From Fontibacter flavus (lineage in GTDB: Bacteria; Bacteroidota; Bacteroidia; Cytophagales; Cyclobacteriaceae): 13,112 nt of DNA. The DNA lies in assembly GCF_042432905.1 (NCBI RefSeq), contig NZ_JBHLWI010000068.1, forward strand, positions 1 to 13,112, in the 5' to 3' direction. A program made the position numbers and the translations under genes. The notes beneath the pieces were generated by a model, which made no database searches, was not told the origin of the DNA, and saw only the letters and a program-made list of their open reading frames with translations. Positions 1-7,671 of this stretch are shown here, in pieces; the stretch's first letter is position 1; the number at the start of each line of letters is the position of its first letter.

Positions 1-94
1 ATTAGTCGACCAGTATTATACGTGTCAAGGAAAAAATCTAATCAAAAATCCCCAATCATGACTTTAGATTTTCAAAATCAAAAAATTGCAGCAT

Positions 95-121
95 AAAAAA
101 GGCTGCCCTTTTCGGACAGCC
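95..121 (-). terminator. Intrinsic terminator of the ferredoxin unit
   Basis: Read on the minus strand, an 8-bp stem (GGCTGTCC with GGGCAGCC, one G-U pair) encloses a GAAAA loop and is followed at once by six T. It lies about 30 nt past the ferredoxin stop codon and is the natural end of the minus-strand reductase-ferredoxin transcript. Upstream of it in the window, positions 1-94 are AT-rich and show no gene. Confidence 0.85.
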
Positions 122-149
122 CCTTTAGGATTTATTTTTATGAACAAAT

Positions 150-470
150 TTAATTGTCTTCTCCTCTTAATTTGACCACAGCCCCTTCAAGCAATGGACT
201 GATTCGTATTTGGCAGGCAAGACGACTTGTTGGGAAATACGCTGGAAGATTTTCCAGCTGATCCAATTCTACATCTGTAGCATGGCAGAGCTCATTTTCA
301 CCTTCGACAATTTCCACATGGCAAGTAGCACAAAGTGCCATGCCACCGCAAGTTGCCAGAACAGGGTATTCGGAAGCTTTCAATACTTCCATTAAGCTTA
401 AGCCCATATCATCAGGCGCTTCAACCGTCTGACGGTTGCCGTCGTGATCTTCTACTGTAAATGTTACCAT
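150..470 (-). CDS. 2Fe-2S ferredoxin (adrenodoxin type)
   Basis: A 106-residue soluble electron carrier. It has the plant/adrenodoxin-type cluster-binding pattern: Cys41, Cys47, Cys50 (C-x5-C-x2-C) and Cys86, all four expected ligands present. The x5 spacing and the following acidic stretch (residues 56-75, rich in Glu and Asp) are typical of adrenodoxin/ISC-like ferredoxins rather than photosynthetic ones; an additional Cys62 is not a canonical ligand. Length is normal for the family. The gene starts 15 nt after the stop of the ferredoxin--NADP reductase on the same strand, so the two are almost certainly cotranscribed and may be redox partners. The electron acceptor (a monooxygenase, Fe-S assembly or another reductase) cannot be told from the window. 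Confidence 0.95.
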   Translation of the reverse strand: MVTFTVEDHDGNRQTVEAPDDMGLSLMEVLKASEYPVLATCGGMALCATCHVEIVEGENELCHATDVELDQLENLPAYFPTSRLACQIRISPLLEGAVVKLRGEDN

Positions 471-485
471 GGTGCAAAATTAACC

Positions 486-1490
486 TTAAAATGAATTTAC
501 ACCATTAACTGTGGTGTATTTAAAACTCAATTTTTGATCTGGATAGACGTATTTGAATGCGGAATGCATCATGATAGCGGCTTCATGGAATCCACAAAGT
601 ATCAGTTTCAATTTGCCAGGGTAGGTGTTTATATCCCCAATAGCATAAATACGCTCCACTCCAGTAGAGTAATCTCTTGTATCTACTTCAATGGCATTTT
701 TATCTATGTTCAATCCCCAGTCTGCTATTGGTCCTAATTTTGGACTCAATCCGAAAAGAGGGATTAAATAATCAGCATCAATACTGATTTCTTCCTTGTT
801 TTTACCTTCCAATTTTACACTGGAAAGCCAATCATCTCCTTCAAGCTCTTTAAGATTGGCAGAAAGAATTAGGTCAATTTTCCCATTATTGGCCAAGTCG
901 AAAACTTTTGCGGCAGAATCTGGAGCGCCTCTGAAAGTTTCATTTCGGTGTACCAAAGTCACTCTTTCAGCCACATTGGCCAAGTATATGGTCCAATCTA
1001 AAGCAGAGTCTCCGCCGCCAGCTAAAACCACCTTCTTGTTTCTGAAAGTTTCAGGATTTTTGACCATGTAAGTCACACCCTTTCCTTCAAATTTTTCAAG
1101 ATTTTCCAAAACCGGTTTTCTTGGTTCAAATACACCGAGTCCACCAGCAATAATGATGACCTGAGCATGTACTCTTGTGTTGTCATTGGTAGTGATGACA
1201 AAAGATCCATCCTCTTGTTTGGCCAAATGATCCACTCTTTCGCCTAAGGTAAATGTTGGCTTGAATGGTTTGATCTGCTCCATCAGATTATCTACCAGTT
1301 CTTGAGCCTTAACTTCTGGATATCCTGGGATATCATAGATGGGTTTTTGAGGGTAGATTTCAGAGAGCTGTCCACCTACCTGCGGCAAATAGTCGATAAG
1401 GTGGCAACGCATTTTTAATAGACCTGCTTCAAAAACAGCAAACAAGCCTACTGGCCCAGCTCCAATGATACAAATGTCGGTAGTAATCAT
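486..1490 (-). CDS. Ferredoxin--NADP(+) reductase, thioredoxin-reductase-like
   Basis: A 334-residue FAD enzyme predicted to move electrons between NADPH and ferredoxin (EC 1.18.1.2 type). The N-terminal FAD-binding GxGPVG lies at residues 10-15. A second Rossmann motif, GGGDSALDW, lies at 158-166 and is followed by HRNETFR (181-187), whose His-Arg and later Arg fit the NADPH 2'-phosphate site of this group. The C-terminal FAD motif YAIGDIN is at 282-288. The CxxC redox pair that thioredoxin reductase carries in the NADP domain is absent; the corresponding stretch is the GGGDSALDW region. This fits the YumC-type homodimeric reductases. Directly downstream is a 2Fe-2S ferredoxin 15 nt away, its likely partner. 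A MarR-family gene lies upstream, 97 nt away, and the gap contains a promoter and a candidate operator. Start is ATG at 1490. Confidence 0.93.
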   Translation of the reverse strand: MITTDICIIGAGPVGLFAVFEAGLLKMRCHLIDYLPQVGGQLSEIYPQKPIYDIPGYPEVKAQELVDNLMEQIKPFKPTFTLGERVDHLAKQEDGSFVITTNDNTRVHAQVIIIAGGLGVFEPRKPVLENLEKFEGKGVTYMVKNPETFRNKKVVLAGGGDSALDWTIYLANVAERVTLVHRNETFRGAPDSAAKVFDLANNGKIDLILSANLKELEGDDWLSSVKLEGKNKEEISIDADYLIPLFGLSPKLGPIADWGLNIDKNAIEVDTRDYSTGVERIYAIGDINTYPGKLKLILCGFHEAAIMMHSAFKYVYPDQKLSFKYTTVNGVNSF

Positions 1491-1541
1491 GATGTGTTTT
1501 TTATTTATCGGTTAAACCAATTTCCGAGATGATTGTTCGTG

Positions 1542-1549
1542 CAAATATA
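1542..1549 (-). promoter_or_regulatory. -7 promoter box of the reductase-ferredoxin unit
   Basis: On the minus strand the sequence TATATTTG matches the Bacteroidota primary sigma factor -7 consensus TAnnTTTG exactly, about 50 nt upstream of the reductase ATG. No clear TTG was found at the expected 17-23 nt spacing, so only the -7 element is called. It overlaps the candidate operator at 1547-1566. Confidence 0.45.
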
Positions 1550-1566
1550 ATTAGTATAACAAGTAT
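1547..1566. promoter_or_regulatory. Candidate MarR operator at the reductase promoter
   Basis: The 20-bp element ATAATTAGTATAACAAGTAT is an imperfect dyad (14 of 20 positions symmetric; half-site ATAnTTnnTA). It matches 18 of 20 positions of a second element at the MarR gene's own promoter (2024-2043). Length and symmetry suit a MarR dimer. It overlaps the upstream edge of the -7 box. Binding is inferred, not shown. Confidence 0.5.
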
Positions 1567-1587
1567 TTTTTCTATTCCGATCCAAAA

Positions 1588-2019
1588 CTACTCCAGATTG
1601 TTGTAAATCGTATTGAGAATTCTTTTAAATTCTTCAAAATCCTTGTCATTGAGATTTTCCCAAGCCTTTTCCCTTATGGCAGAGATTTTAGGCTTAAGTT
1701 CTTTCACTTTGGTATTTCCGGATTCAGTAAGGATTATTTGAAAACTTCTTCGGTCTTGTGGATGGGGAATCCTTTCCACATATCCTTTTTTTGAAAGAAT
1801 GTCTATAATCCTGGTCAATGTAGGCTGATCCTTGAATACCATTTGTGCCAATTCGGATTGGCTGAGCAATTCATTCTCAGAAAGATTCTTCATGACAATC
1901 CATTGGTCCACAGTTAGGTCAAAATCACCTAGTTTGAATTTTCTCTGTGCATATTGTTTGACCCTTCTTGCCGTCCGGTCTAATAAAAAGGAATATTTAC
2001 TAAATTGTTCCTGTGTCAT
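1588..2019 (-). CDS. MarR-family transcriptional regulator
   Basis: A 143-residue winged-helix regulator of normal MarR length. Helices at both ends form the dimer interface. The helix-turn-helix spans about residues 53-76 (SQSELAQ then QPTLTRIIDIL), and the wing follows with the family signature PQDRRS (87-92) and ILTESG (96-101). There is no cysteine, so it cannot work as an OhrR-type thiol peroxide sensor; a small ligand is more likely. The gene precedes the ferredoxin reductase and ferredoxin on the same strand, with a separate promoter between. Two near-identical dyads, one at its own promoter and one at the reductase promoter, suggest autoregulation and control of the redox pair. Start ATG at 2019 lies about 18 nt from a perfect -7 box, giving a short leader. 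Confidence 0.93.
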   Translation of the reverse strand: MTQEQFSKYSFLLDRTARRVKQYAQRKFKLGDFDLTVDQWIVMKNLSENELLSQSELAQMVFKDQPTLTRIIDILSKKGYVERIPHPQDRRSFQIILTESGNTKVKELKPKISAIREKAWENLNDKDFEEFKRILNTIYNNLE

Positions 2020-2023
2020 ACAA

Positions 2024-2043
2024 ATAATTAGTATGACAAATAT
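2024..2043. promoter_or_regulatory. Candidate MarR operator at its own promoter
   Basis: ATAATTAGTATGACAAATAT, 18 of 20 identical to the element at 1547-1566, with the same half-site spacing. It covers most of the -7 box (2037-2044) and runs downstream over the presumed start of transcription, the position expected of a repressor site. It ends 4 nt from the MarR start codon. Confidence 0.5.
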
Positions 2044-2044
2044 A
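2037..2044 (-). promoter_or_regulatory. -7 promoter box of the MarR gene
   Basis: TATATTTG on the minus strand, an exact match to TAnnTTTG and the same octamer as at the reductase promoter, placed about 18 nt upstream of the MarR ATG. The transcript would have a leader of only about a dozen nucleotides. Confidence 0.45.
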
Positions 2045-2102
2045 AGAAGGATATTTTAAAATAAATTAAATCCCTACAAAAAAGGTGGGGTATTGATCTT
2101 GG

Positions 2103-2963
2103 TTAGTTTCCTGCGCGGATTTCGTTTCTGTAAATCAGGTTACCGTCTTTGTCCCATTCAGCCCTGATATAAGGCCGGAAATTCTTAGTGAAGGGGGTTT
2201 CCTGATATTGTACTTCTCTTTTTCGGATTACTTTGCTTTTGTTGTTCCAGTACTCCGTCCACAGCCCAACCTTTTCCCCGTAATGATATTCACCACTGAC
2301 TGCAATTTGTCCATCTTCATAAAAATGATAAAAGTTGCCTTCTTTTAGCTCGTATTCAATAGGGGTTAGTTGTTCGATCTGATTGTTTGCTTTATTATAA
2401 TAGGAGACCCTGGAATCTTTAGGCCATCCTTCAGAATAATGCAATTTGTCCAAAAGGACGCTTCTGTTGTCAAAACTCAACCAAATACCATGTTTGGTCC
2501 CAAAATAAAAATTCCCCTCTTCCAGAACCGTTTCTTCCATGGACCTTGAATAAGGGCCATGCAGAAGATAGCCTCTTGAAGGATCAAAATCTTTTGTTCT
2601 GATGACATTGTCCTTTTTGTCAAACCAATAAATATCCCTTATGTAAGGATCCACTGTTTTATTGGTATAAGTATAATGGAACTGTTGGGTTTGGGTCTGA
2701 TCCCTAAAACTCTGTTTTATTCTACCTTTTTTGGTTCTTTCGCCAAAAAAGATATTCTTCTTAATTTTTTTCTTCTCTTTTTTTTGCTTTTCCTTTTTCT
2801 CGGTGTCATCAAAAAGTAATATTGGAAGGGTAGACGGCATAAATCTGTCCATTACAACTCCTGTAGAGTCAGGGTCTTCAGCTTTTTCCTTTTTACGTTT
2901 TTGTGCAAGGGCAGCATGGCTTATTTGTACCAAAAGCAGAATGATGACTATTTTTCTGAACAT
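2103..2963 (-). CDS. Secreted YwqK/MORN-like repeat protein, function unknown
   Basis: An exported protein of 286 residues when begun at the ATG at 2963; an in-frame TTG at 2978 would add five residues but gives a worse signal peptide. Residues 1-20 form a type I signal peptide (MFRKI, hydrophobic core, ending AALA before Gln). The mature part opens with charged sequence, including a lysine-rich run at about 56-70. The C-terminal half carries repeated Gly-x-Trp and Glu-Gly-Asn-Phe-Tyr units (KHGIWLSFD near 157-165; EGNFYHFYEDGQIAVSGEY near 208-226; GLWTEYW near 233-239). These resemble the MORN/YwqK-type repeats that databases sometimes label antitoxin without functional evidence. No toxin gene lies nearby. 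It has no Cys after the signal, so it is not a lipoprotein. Periplasmic or surface location is inferred; the function is not known. Confidence 0.75.
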   Translation of the reverse strand: MFRKIVIILLLVQISHAALAQKRKKEKAEDPDSTGVVMDRFMPSTLPILLFDDTEKKEKQKKEKKKIKKNIFFGERTKKGRIKQSFRDQTQTQQFHYTYTNKTVDPYIRDIYWFDKKDNVIRTKDFDPSRGYLLHGPYSRSMEETVLEEGNFYFGTKHGIWLSFDNRSVLLDKLHYSEGWPKDSRVSYYNKANNQIEQLTPIEYELKEGNFYHFYEDGQIAVSGEYHYGEKVGLWTEYWNNKSKVIRKREVQYQETPFTKNFRPYIRAEWDKDGNLIYRNEIRAGN

Positions 2964-3061
2964 GACCAATAAACGCAAGGAATTTTGGAATTATTTTGAT
3001 TTAAAGTTACAAATACAAAATCAATTCCAAACTTTAGCTTAGAATTAATCATTGTAATCTG

Positions 3062-3069
3062 TAATTTTG
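3062..3069 (+). promoter_or_regulatory. -7 promoter box of the aminotransferase
   Basis: TAATTTTG fits TAnnTTTG exactly, 27 nt before the ATG of the aminotransferase. No TTG at the right spacing upstream is convincing. Confidence 0.4.
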
Positions 3070-3095
3070 GCTGAATTTATTAAACCTACCATAAA

Positions 3096-4298
3096 ATGAC
3101 ATCAATTCTATCCGATCGTATCAACCAAATGGAAGAGTCAGCCACTTTGGCTATGGCGAAAAAATCCAGGGAACTCAAAGCCCAAGGCATTGATATCATC
3201 AGTTTGAGCTTAGGAGAGCCGGACTTCAAAACACCAAAACATATTCAAGAAGCTGCAAAGTCGGCTATAGATGAGGGAAAATATTTTTCCTATTCACCTG
3301 TTGCCGGTTATCAGGATCTGAGAGAAGCAATTGCAAAGAAACTTAGAGAAGAAAACCATATCCTTGAGGCCAAAGCTGAAAATATAGTGGTATCAACTGG
3401 TGCAAAGCACAGCATTGCCAATGTTTTTATGTGCTTGCTCAATGAGGGTGATGAGGTGGTGATTTTTTCTCCATATTGGGTTTCTTATGCAGAAATCATC
3501 AAACTTGCCGGAGGTGTACCGGTGTTGATAGAAGGTACGCTTGAGAATAACTTCAAGGCAACAGCAGCCCAATTGGAAGCTGCCCTTACAGACAAGACAA
3601 AAGCTGTTATTTACTCCTCGCCATGCAATCCAACAGGTTCGGTCTTCAGTAAAGAGGAACTGGAAGCCATCGCTGAAGTGGTGAAAAAGAGAGATAACTT
3701 AATGGTGGTGGCTGATGAGATTTATGAACTGATCAATTTTACCGGCCAACACGCCAGTATAGCAGCTTTACCGGGAATGTTTGAAAGAACGATTACTGTC
3801 AATGGATTTTCAAAAGGATATGCCATGACAGGATGGAGGGTTGGTTATATCTGTGCTCCTGTATTTATGGCAAAGGCATGTGAGAAAATGCAAGGCCAGT
3901 TTACTTCCGGTGGAACCGGTATCGCCCAAAGAGCAGCATTGGCTGCTATTTCAGGTGATCAGGCACCATCCAAAGAAATGGAAAAAGCCTATCTCAAAAG
4001 AAGAGATTTGGTTTTAGGTCTTTTGAGAGATATTCCGGGTATCAAAACCCATGTGCCTGAGGGTGCTTTCTATTTCTTCCCAGATGTGACTTCTTTCTTT
4101 GGTAAGCATGCAGAAGGAATGACAGTAAATAACGCTGACGACCTTTGTCTTTACCTGCTTGAAAATGCCAATGTTTCCTTGGTGACAGGAGAAGCTTTTG
4201 GTGCTCCAAATTGTGTAAGGTTGTCTTATGCGGCATCTGAAGAAGAATTGAAAGAGGCGCTAAAAAGGATGAAAGCTGCATTGGCTAAATTGAAGTAA
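3096..4298 (+). CDS. Aspartate aminotransferase, PLP-dependent class I
   Basis: A 400-residue cytosolic fold-type I aminotransferase that would interconvert aspartate and 2-oxoglutarate with oxaloacetate and glutamate. Key residues are all visible: the SLGEPDF substrate-side motif (38-44), SSPCNPTG (174-181) with Asn178 contacting PLP, VVADEIY (204-210) with Asp207 pairing with the pyridine nitrogen, NGFSKGYAMTGWRVG (236-250) with Schiff-base Lys240, and VRLSYA (374-379) with Arg375 for the substrate carboxylate. The sequence is of the bacterial/thermophile Iγ-like type rather than the E. coli AspC type; prephenate or other side activities cannot be excluded. The gene stands alone: divergent from the YwqK-like gene, with its own promoter and a strong terminator downstream. 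Confidence 0.94.
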   Translation: MTSILSDRINQMEESATLAMAKKSRELKAQGIDIISLSLGEPDFKTPKHIQEAAKSAIDEGKYFSYSPVAGYQDLREAIAKKLREENHILEAKAENIVVSTGAKHSIANVFMCLLNEGDEVVIFSPYWVSYAEIIKLAGGVPVLIEGTLENNFKATAAQLEAALTDKTKAVIYSSPCNPTGSVFSKEELEAIAEVVKKRDNLMVVADEIYELINFTGQHASIAALPGMFERTITVNGFSKGYAMTGWRVGYICAPVFMAKACEKMQGQFTSGGTGIAQRAALAAISGDQAPSKEMEKAYLKRRDLVLGLLRDIPGIKTHVPEGAFYFFPDVTSFFGKHAEGMTVNNADDLCLYLLENANVSLVTGEAFGAPNCVRLSYAASEEELKEALKRMKAALAKLK

Positions 4299-4342
4299 GT
4301 CACTGATAATCCTCATATCTTATTGGAATTCATATTAATTTG

Positions 4343-4380
4343 GAGGTTTCCTGAAATAAGGAAACCTCTTCTTGTTTTAT
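4343..4380 (+). terminator. Intrinsic terminator after the aminotransferase
   Basis: A perfect 9-bp stem (GAGGTTTCC with GGAAACCTC) closes an 8-nt loop and is followed by TTCTTGTTTT. It separates the aminotransferase from the glycosyltransferase that starts 14 nt further on. Confidence 0.85.
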
Positions 4381-4393
4381 AATTAGCAGAAAA

Positions 4394-5908
4394 ATGGAAA
4401 AATTTCCGAAAAGTGAAAAGCTGTTCGCTTTGGTTTTTATCAGCATAGTAGCTGTATTCAAACTGGTTTATTTTTATTTTTCCAATCATAGTCTTTTTAC
4501 TGAAGAAGCGCAATATTGGCTATGGTCCAAGCATTTGGACTGGAATTATTATTCCAAACCTTTGATGATAGCGGTTTATAATTTTTTGAGTACGCTGATG
4601 TTTGGTAACACAGAATTTGCCATCAAATTCAACGCGGTGTTATTCAGTGCGCTTACTTCTTGGGTGCTGTATTTATTTTCTTTTGAACTTTTCAAAAGCG
4701 CTAAGATTTCTTTTTGGACAGTGGTCATCCTGACTTTTATGCCCTTTTTTCACTTAGGTTCGATATTTCATACCACGGATTCCTCTCTTTACTTTTTTTG
4801 GGTTTTGTCTTTTTTTTGGGTTTGGAAAAGTCTGGAAACAGGAAAACTTACCTGGTGGATATTGGCCGGTCTATCTACAGCTATAGGAATCATGTCCAAA
4901 AACATCATGATCTTGGTCATCCCAATAGTTTTTCTTTATATGCTACTCACGCAGCCCAAGCAGATTTTGCGGGCTGGTTTTTGGGTATTTTCACTGGTTT
5001 CATTCATCGGTTTTATTCCATTGGTATTGTGGAACATGCACAATGACTTTGTGACCTTTAAGCATGTGGGGACTTTGGGAGGTGTCAGTGGAGCAGGGAA
5101 CAGTTTGAGTTTGGGGAAATCCTTCGCCTATGTAGGAGAGTATATTGGAGGGCAATTAGGGATTATGTCGCCTTTCTACATTCCTTTATTGGTTTTGCTT
5201 TTGATCGCTTTAAAAAAGACCAAGGACAACAAATTGCTTTTCCTGATTTTACCTTCTTTGGCAGTTTGGTTTTTGTTTTTGATGATCTCTACGCAAAAGA
5301 GTGTCTATGTCAATTGGCCGGCAATGGGTATGCTTTTGCTGCCGGTCGGAATGGCCAAGGTAGTGATGAATGAAGGGCAGAATTGGCTGAAGTATCTAAA
5401 AATCGGCACTGGAATTACGGCATTTCTTTTTTTAGTGATGTTTTTTCCTCAGCCTTTTGATCATATTGGCCTCAAAAAAATACTAAAACCAAAGGCCGAT
5501 CCTATGGGGCGCTTGGCAGGATATAGGGAGTTGGGAGAAAGGATCACTTTCCTAAGAGACAGTCTTGATCTTGGGAATTCATTTATCTTTTCCGATAACT
5601 ATCACCTGGCTTCTGAGATGGCTTTCTATGTACAGGGAAATCCTCAAACCTACACTATCAACATGGGCAGAAGGAAAAATCAATTTGATCTTTGGCCTGG
5701 GATTGATCAGTTTGAAGGGAAAGGGTTTGCAGGAATTTACATGACCAGAGAGAAAGAAGTGCAACCATCAGTGTCTTTGGGCTTTGATGAATTACTGCAC
5801 TTGGAAGAATTCTACACTGTATATAGAGGAGATACCATTAAAATCTATCAAGTAGCATTTTTCAGAAACCTGAATCATATTAAGGAAGTGGAGACCAACC
5901 AGTTTTGA
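4394..5908 (+). CDS. PMT/ArnT-like polytopic membrane glycosyltransferase
   Basis: A 504-residue inner-membrane protein of the dolichyl/undecaprenyl-phosphate-sugar transferase clan (PMT_2/GT39-GT83 type). After a first membrane helix (about 10-30) comes the periplasmic loop with the catalytic-type motif TEEAQYWLW (36-44) and NYYSKP (51-56); roughly nine or ten further hydrophobic helices follow to about residue 355. The last 130 or so residues form a soluble, presumably periplasmic tail. The first acidic residue of the usual Asp-Glu pair is Glu here (Glu37-Glu38). The enzyme probably moves a sugar from a polyprenyl phosphate carrier to an acceptor on the outer face of the membrane. The next gene, on the other strand, is a second member of the clan, ending 9 nt away. 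Sugar and acceptor cannot be deduced. Confidence 0.85.
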   Translation: MEKFPKSEKLFALVFISIVAVFKLVYFYFSNHSLFTEEAQYWLWSKHLDWNYYSKPLMIAVYNFLSTLMFGNTEFAIKFNAVLFSALTSWVLYLFSFELFKSAKISFWTVVILTFMPFFHLGSIFHTTDSSLYFFWVLSFFWVWKSLETGKLTWWILAGLSTAIGIMSKNIMILVIPIVFLYMLLTQPKQILRAGFWVFSLVSFIGFIPLVLWNMHNDFVTFKHVGTLGGVSGAGNSLSLGKSFAYVGEYIGGQLGIMSPFYIPLLVLLLIALKKTKDNKLLFLILPSLAVWFLFLMISTQKSVYVNWPAMGMLLLPVGMAKVVMNEGQNWLKYLKIGTGITAFLFLVMFFPQPFDHIGLKKILKPKADPMGRLAGYRELGERITFLRDSLDLGNSFIFSDNYHLASEMAFYVQGNPQTYTINMGRRKNQFDLWPGIDQFEGKGFAGIYMTREKEVQPSVSLGFDELLHLEEFYTVYRGDTIKIYQVAFFRNLNHIKEVETNQF

Positions 5909-5917
5909 TCAAATTGA

Positions 5918-7567
5918 TTAGATTGGTTTTACCCAATAAAATTTCTTTCCTGTTTCTGATTTAACTTCTTCCGAATTGCCATGTAATAAGCTAAGCGCCA
6001 TTTTACCGATGTGTTTTGCGTCCCAGTTTAGGGCGGCTAATTCAATCTGGTAGTTTTCTTTGGGGATTCTTGAAAGATGCTTGTCTTCGATAATGATAAA
6101 GTCATAGTCTGAAAACCTTTCATCAAAATTGCCCTCATTCAAATCAGTCATGAAGTAATCAGGTCCTAATCCAATTCGGATTTTACTTCCAGTGTGTAAG
6201 TGTCCTAAAAAGGCGATTTTGCTTCCTTTGGGGATGTCCTTGTCTCTAGCATATGTTTTTATATGCTGGCCTGCATCCGGAAGAGAGATCTGGAAAGTTG
6301 AAATACTGATTCCGAAAAACAATAATAAGACGCTTAATGCAATTGAATGCGTCAATTTTTCATTGTTTTGTGAAGTTTTGAAAAGATAAACAATTCCGGA
6401 TCCAAATATTGCAATCTGTAACCAAACCCAAAAGGTTGAGGGAAGGAAGTAATTGAAGAAAATTCCAGCCAAAAATACTATGATATTAAGACCAAGAAAG
6501 AAAATCAGGGAGCTTTTTAAAAGTTTTATTCTTTCGAGAATAGCTGCCCGGATCAATAGCCAAGCTACCCAAATGGTGGTCATTGGGATGACAGGAAGTA
6601 AATATCTTTCGTAAAATTTTGATACTGCAGCAGACATTAAAAGGATGGCGATAACCCAGAGTATCACAAAACCGGTAAATGCAGGTTGTTCATGAAAAAG
6701 TTTTTTTGTATTTGACTTAGTGTTCTTGAAGCCAAAAATAAACCAGGGCACAAAAAGAACGATTATAAGTAAGGCGGCTATCAGTAAGTTTTTTCCAATT
6801 AACAGAAAACGGGAAGCCACTCTCATTCCTACTTGATCTTCTACAAATGACTCGAGGTAGGTAGCACCATGGATCCAATACATGGCTACAAACCAATACG
6901 ATGCGATTACAATTGCCGTAAGTACTGAAGGGAAATGGACCAGTTTCTTGATGTGAATTCTCTGCCAGGGATTTAATAGAAGGTAAAGTATACCTAAGCC
7001 TCCCAAAGCGGCAGCAGGGAGTCCCTTCACCTCAAAAGCGAGGGCTAATCCCAGGAACAATAACCAATGAAATTTCTTTGGGGCGCTGTTTCCGTATTTC
7101 AGGAAACCGATGAACCCCACAGTACTCATTGCCATAAAAAAGCCCAACAAAACGTCAGGGATAGACCTAGTTGAACTTAAGATTAGCACAGGGTGTGAGG
7201 CCATGATCAATGCTGCAAGATTCGAAATTTTGCGGTCATTAAAAAACACCCTTGATGCCCAGAAAACAAATCCTATCGTCAATGCTCCTGCGAGGAGGAA
7301 AAAGATTCTGGAAGCAAATGGTGTCACCCCAAAAATCTTAAAACCGGCCAAGACAAACCAATAAGTTAAAATGGGTTTTTTGAATCGTGTTTCCTCACTG
7401 CCGAGGTAAGGGGTCTGAATATCTCCGTTTTGGAGCATTTTTACGGCTGCATCGGAATAATACATTTCATCCGGATAATGCATATGAAAACTTAGAGCAA
7501 ATGGCCCAACCAAAAGGATAAAAGCCAAGATGGTTAACCATATAGAGAATTTACTTTCTGTTTTCAT
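5918..7567 (-). CDS. ArnT-like polytopic glycosyltransferase (PMT clan)
   Basis: A 549-residue membrane protein. The first helix spans about 9-28, followed by the periplasmic loop with YPDEMYY (31-37), holding the conserved Asp33-Glu34, and RFKKPILTYW (61-70), the basic-Pro motif of ArnT-type enzymes. Ten or more further hydrophobic helices reach about residue 430, then a soluble tail of about 110 residues. This matches aminoarabinose-transferase-like and related lipid A or glycan-modifying enzymes more closely than does its neighbour. It would take a sugar from undecaprenyl phosphate. It is convergent with the previous glycosyltransferase and divergent from the ArnC/DPM1-like synthase, which would make the donor, so the enzymes probably belong to one pathway. 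I see no clear terminator in the 9-nt gap between the two convergent genes. Confidence 0.87.
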   Translation of the reverse strand: MKTESKFSIWLTILAFILLVGPFALSFHMHYPDEMYYSDAAVKMLQNGDIQTPYLGSEETRFKKPILTYWFVLAGFKIFGVTPFASRIFFLLAGALTIGFVFWASRVFFNDRKISNLAALIMASHPVLILSSTRSIPDVLLGFFMAMSTVGFIGFLKYGNSAPKKFHWLLFLGLALAFEVKGLPAAALGGLGILYLLLNPWQRIHIKKLVHFPSVLTAIVIASYWFVAMYWIHGATYLESFVEDQVGMRVASRFLLIGKNLLIAALLIIVLFVPWFIFGFKNTKSNTKKLFHEQPAFTGFVILWVIAILLMSAAVSKFYERYLLPVIPMTTIWVAWLLIRAAILERIKLLKSSLIFFLGLNIIVFLAGIFFNYFLPSTFWVWLQIAIFGSGIVYLFKTSQNNEKLTHSIALSVLLLFFGISISTFQISLPDAGQHIKTYARDKDIPKGSKIAFLGHLHTGSKIRIGLGPDYFMTDLNEGNFDERFSDYDFIIIEDKHLSRIPKENYQIELAALNWDAKHIGKMALSLLHGNSEEVKSETGKKFYWVKPI

Positions 7568-7583
7568 AGCCGAAATTTACAGG

Positions 7584-7591
7584 CAAAGATA
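7584..7591 (-). promoter_or_regulatory. -7 promoter box of the ArnT-like gene
   Basis: TATCTTTG on the minus strand fits TAnnTTTG exactly, 17 nt upstream of the start codon. A matching -33 TTG is not evident. Confidence 0.38.
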
Positions 7592-7671
7592 ATAGTTTCA
7601 TTTGGTATGAGGCTTCTTTTAGTTTAGACTTCCGAATTAAAAACGCATTTTGGATCGATTTGCTTTCTTTA

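Noticed and set aside
67..79. GATTTT/AAAATC inverted repeat near the window start
   Set aside because: A single-base spacer and pure AT-rich composition make it a likely chance palindrome, with no gene context.
486..1490. Thioredoxin reductase
   Set aside because: The general fold matches, but the CxxC redox centre is missing and a ferredoxin gene is adjacent.
2045..2100. Terminator between the YwqK-like gene and the MarR gene
   Set aside because: Only a weak bulged 5-bp stem is present, followed by mixed AT sequence rather than a T run.
4042..4281. 79-residue minus-strand ORF inside the aminotransferase
   Set aside because: It lies wholly antisense to a strongly supported gene with all catalytic motifs, and shows no family features of its own.
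4714..5046. 110-residue plus-strand ORF inside the first glycosyltransferase
   Set aside because: It is an out-of-frame shadow of a well-supported membrane protein; its hydrophobic content follows from the T-rich codons of the real frame.
5890..5940. Bidirectional terminator between the two convergent glycosyltransferases
   Set aside because: ACCAA/TTGGT pairing is short with a long loop; not enough to call a terminator.
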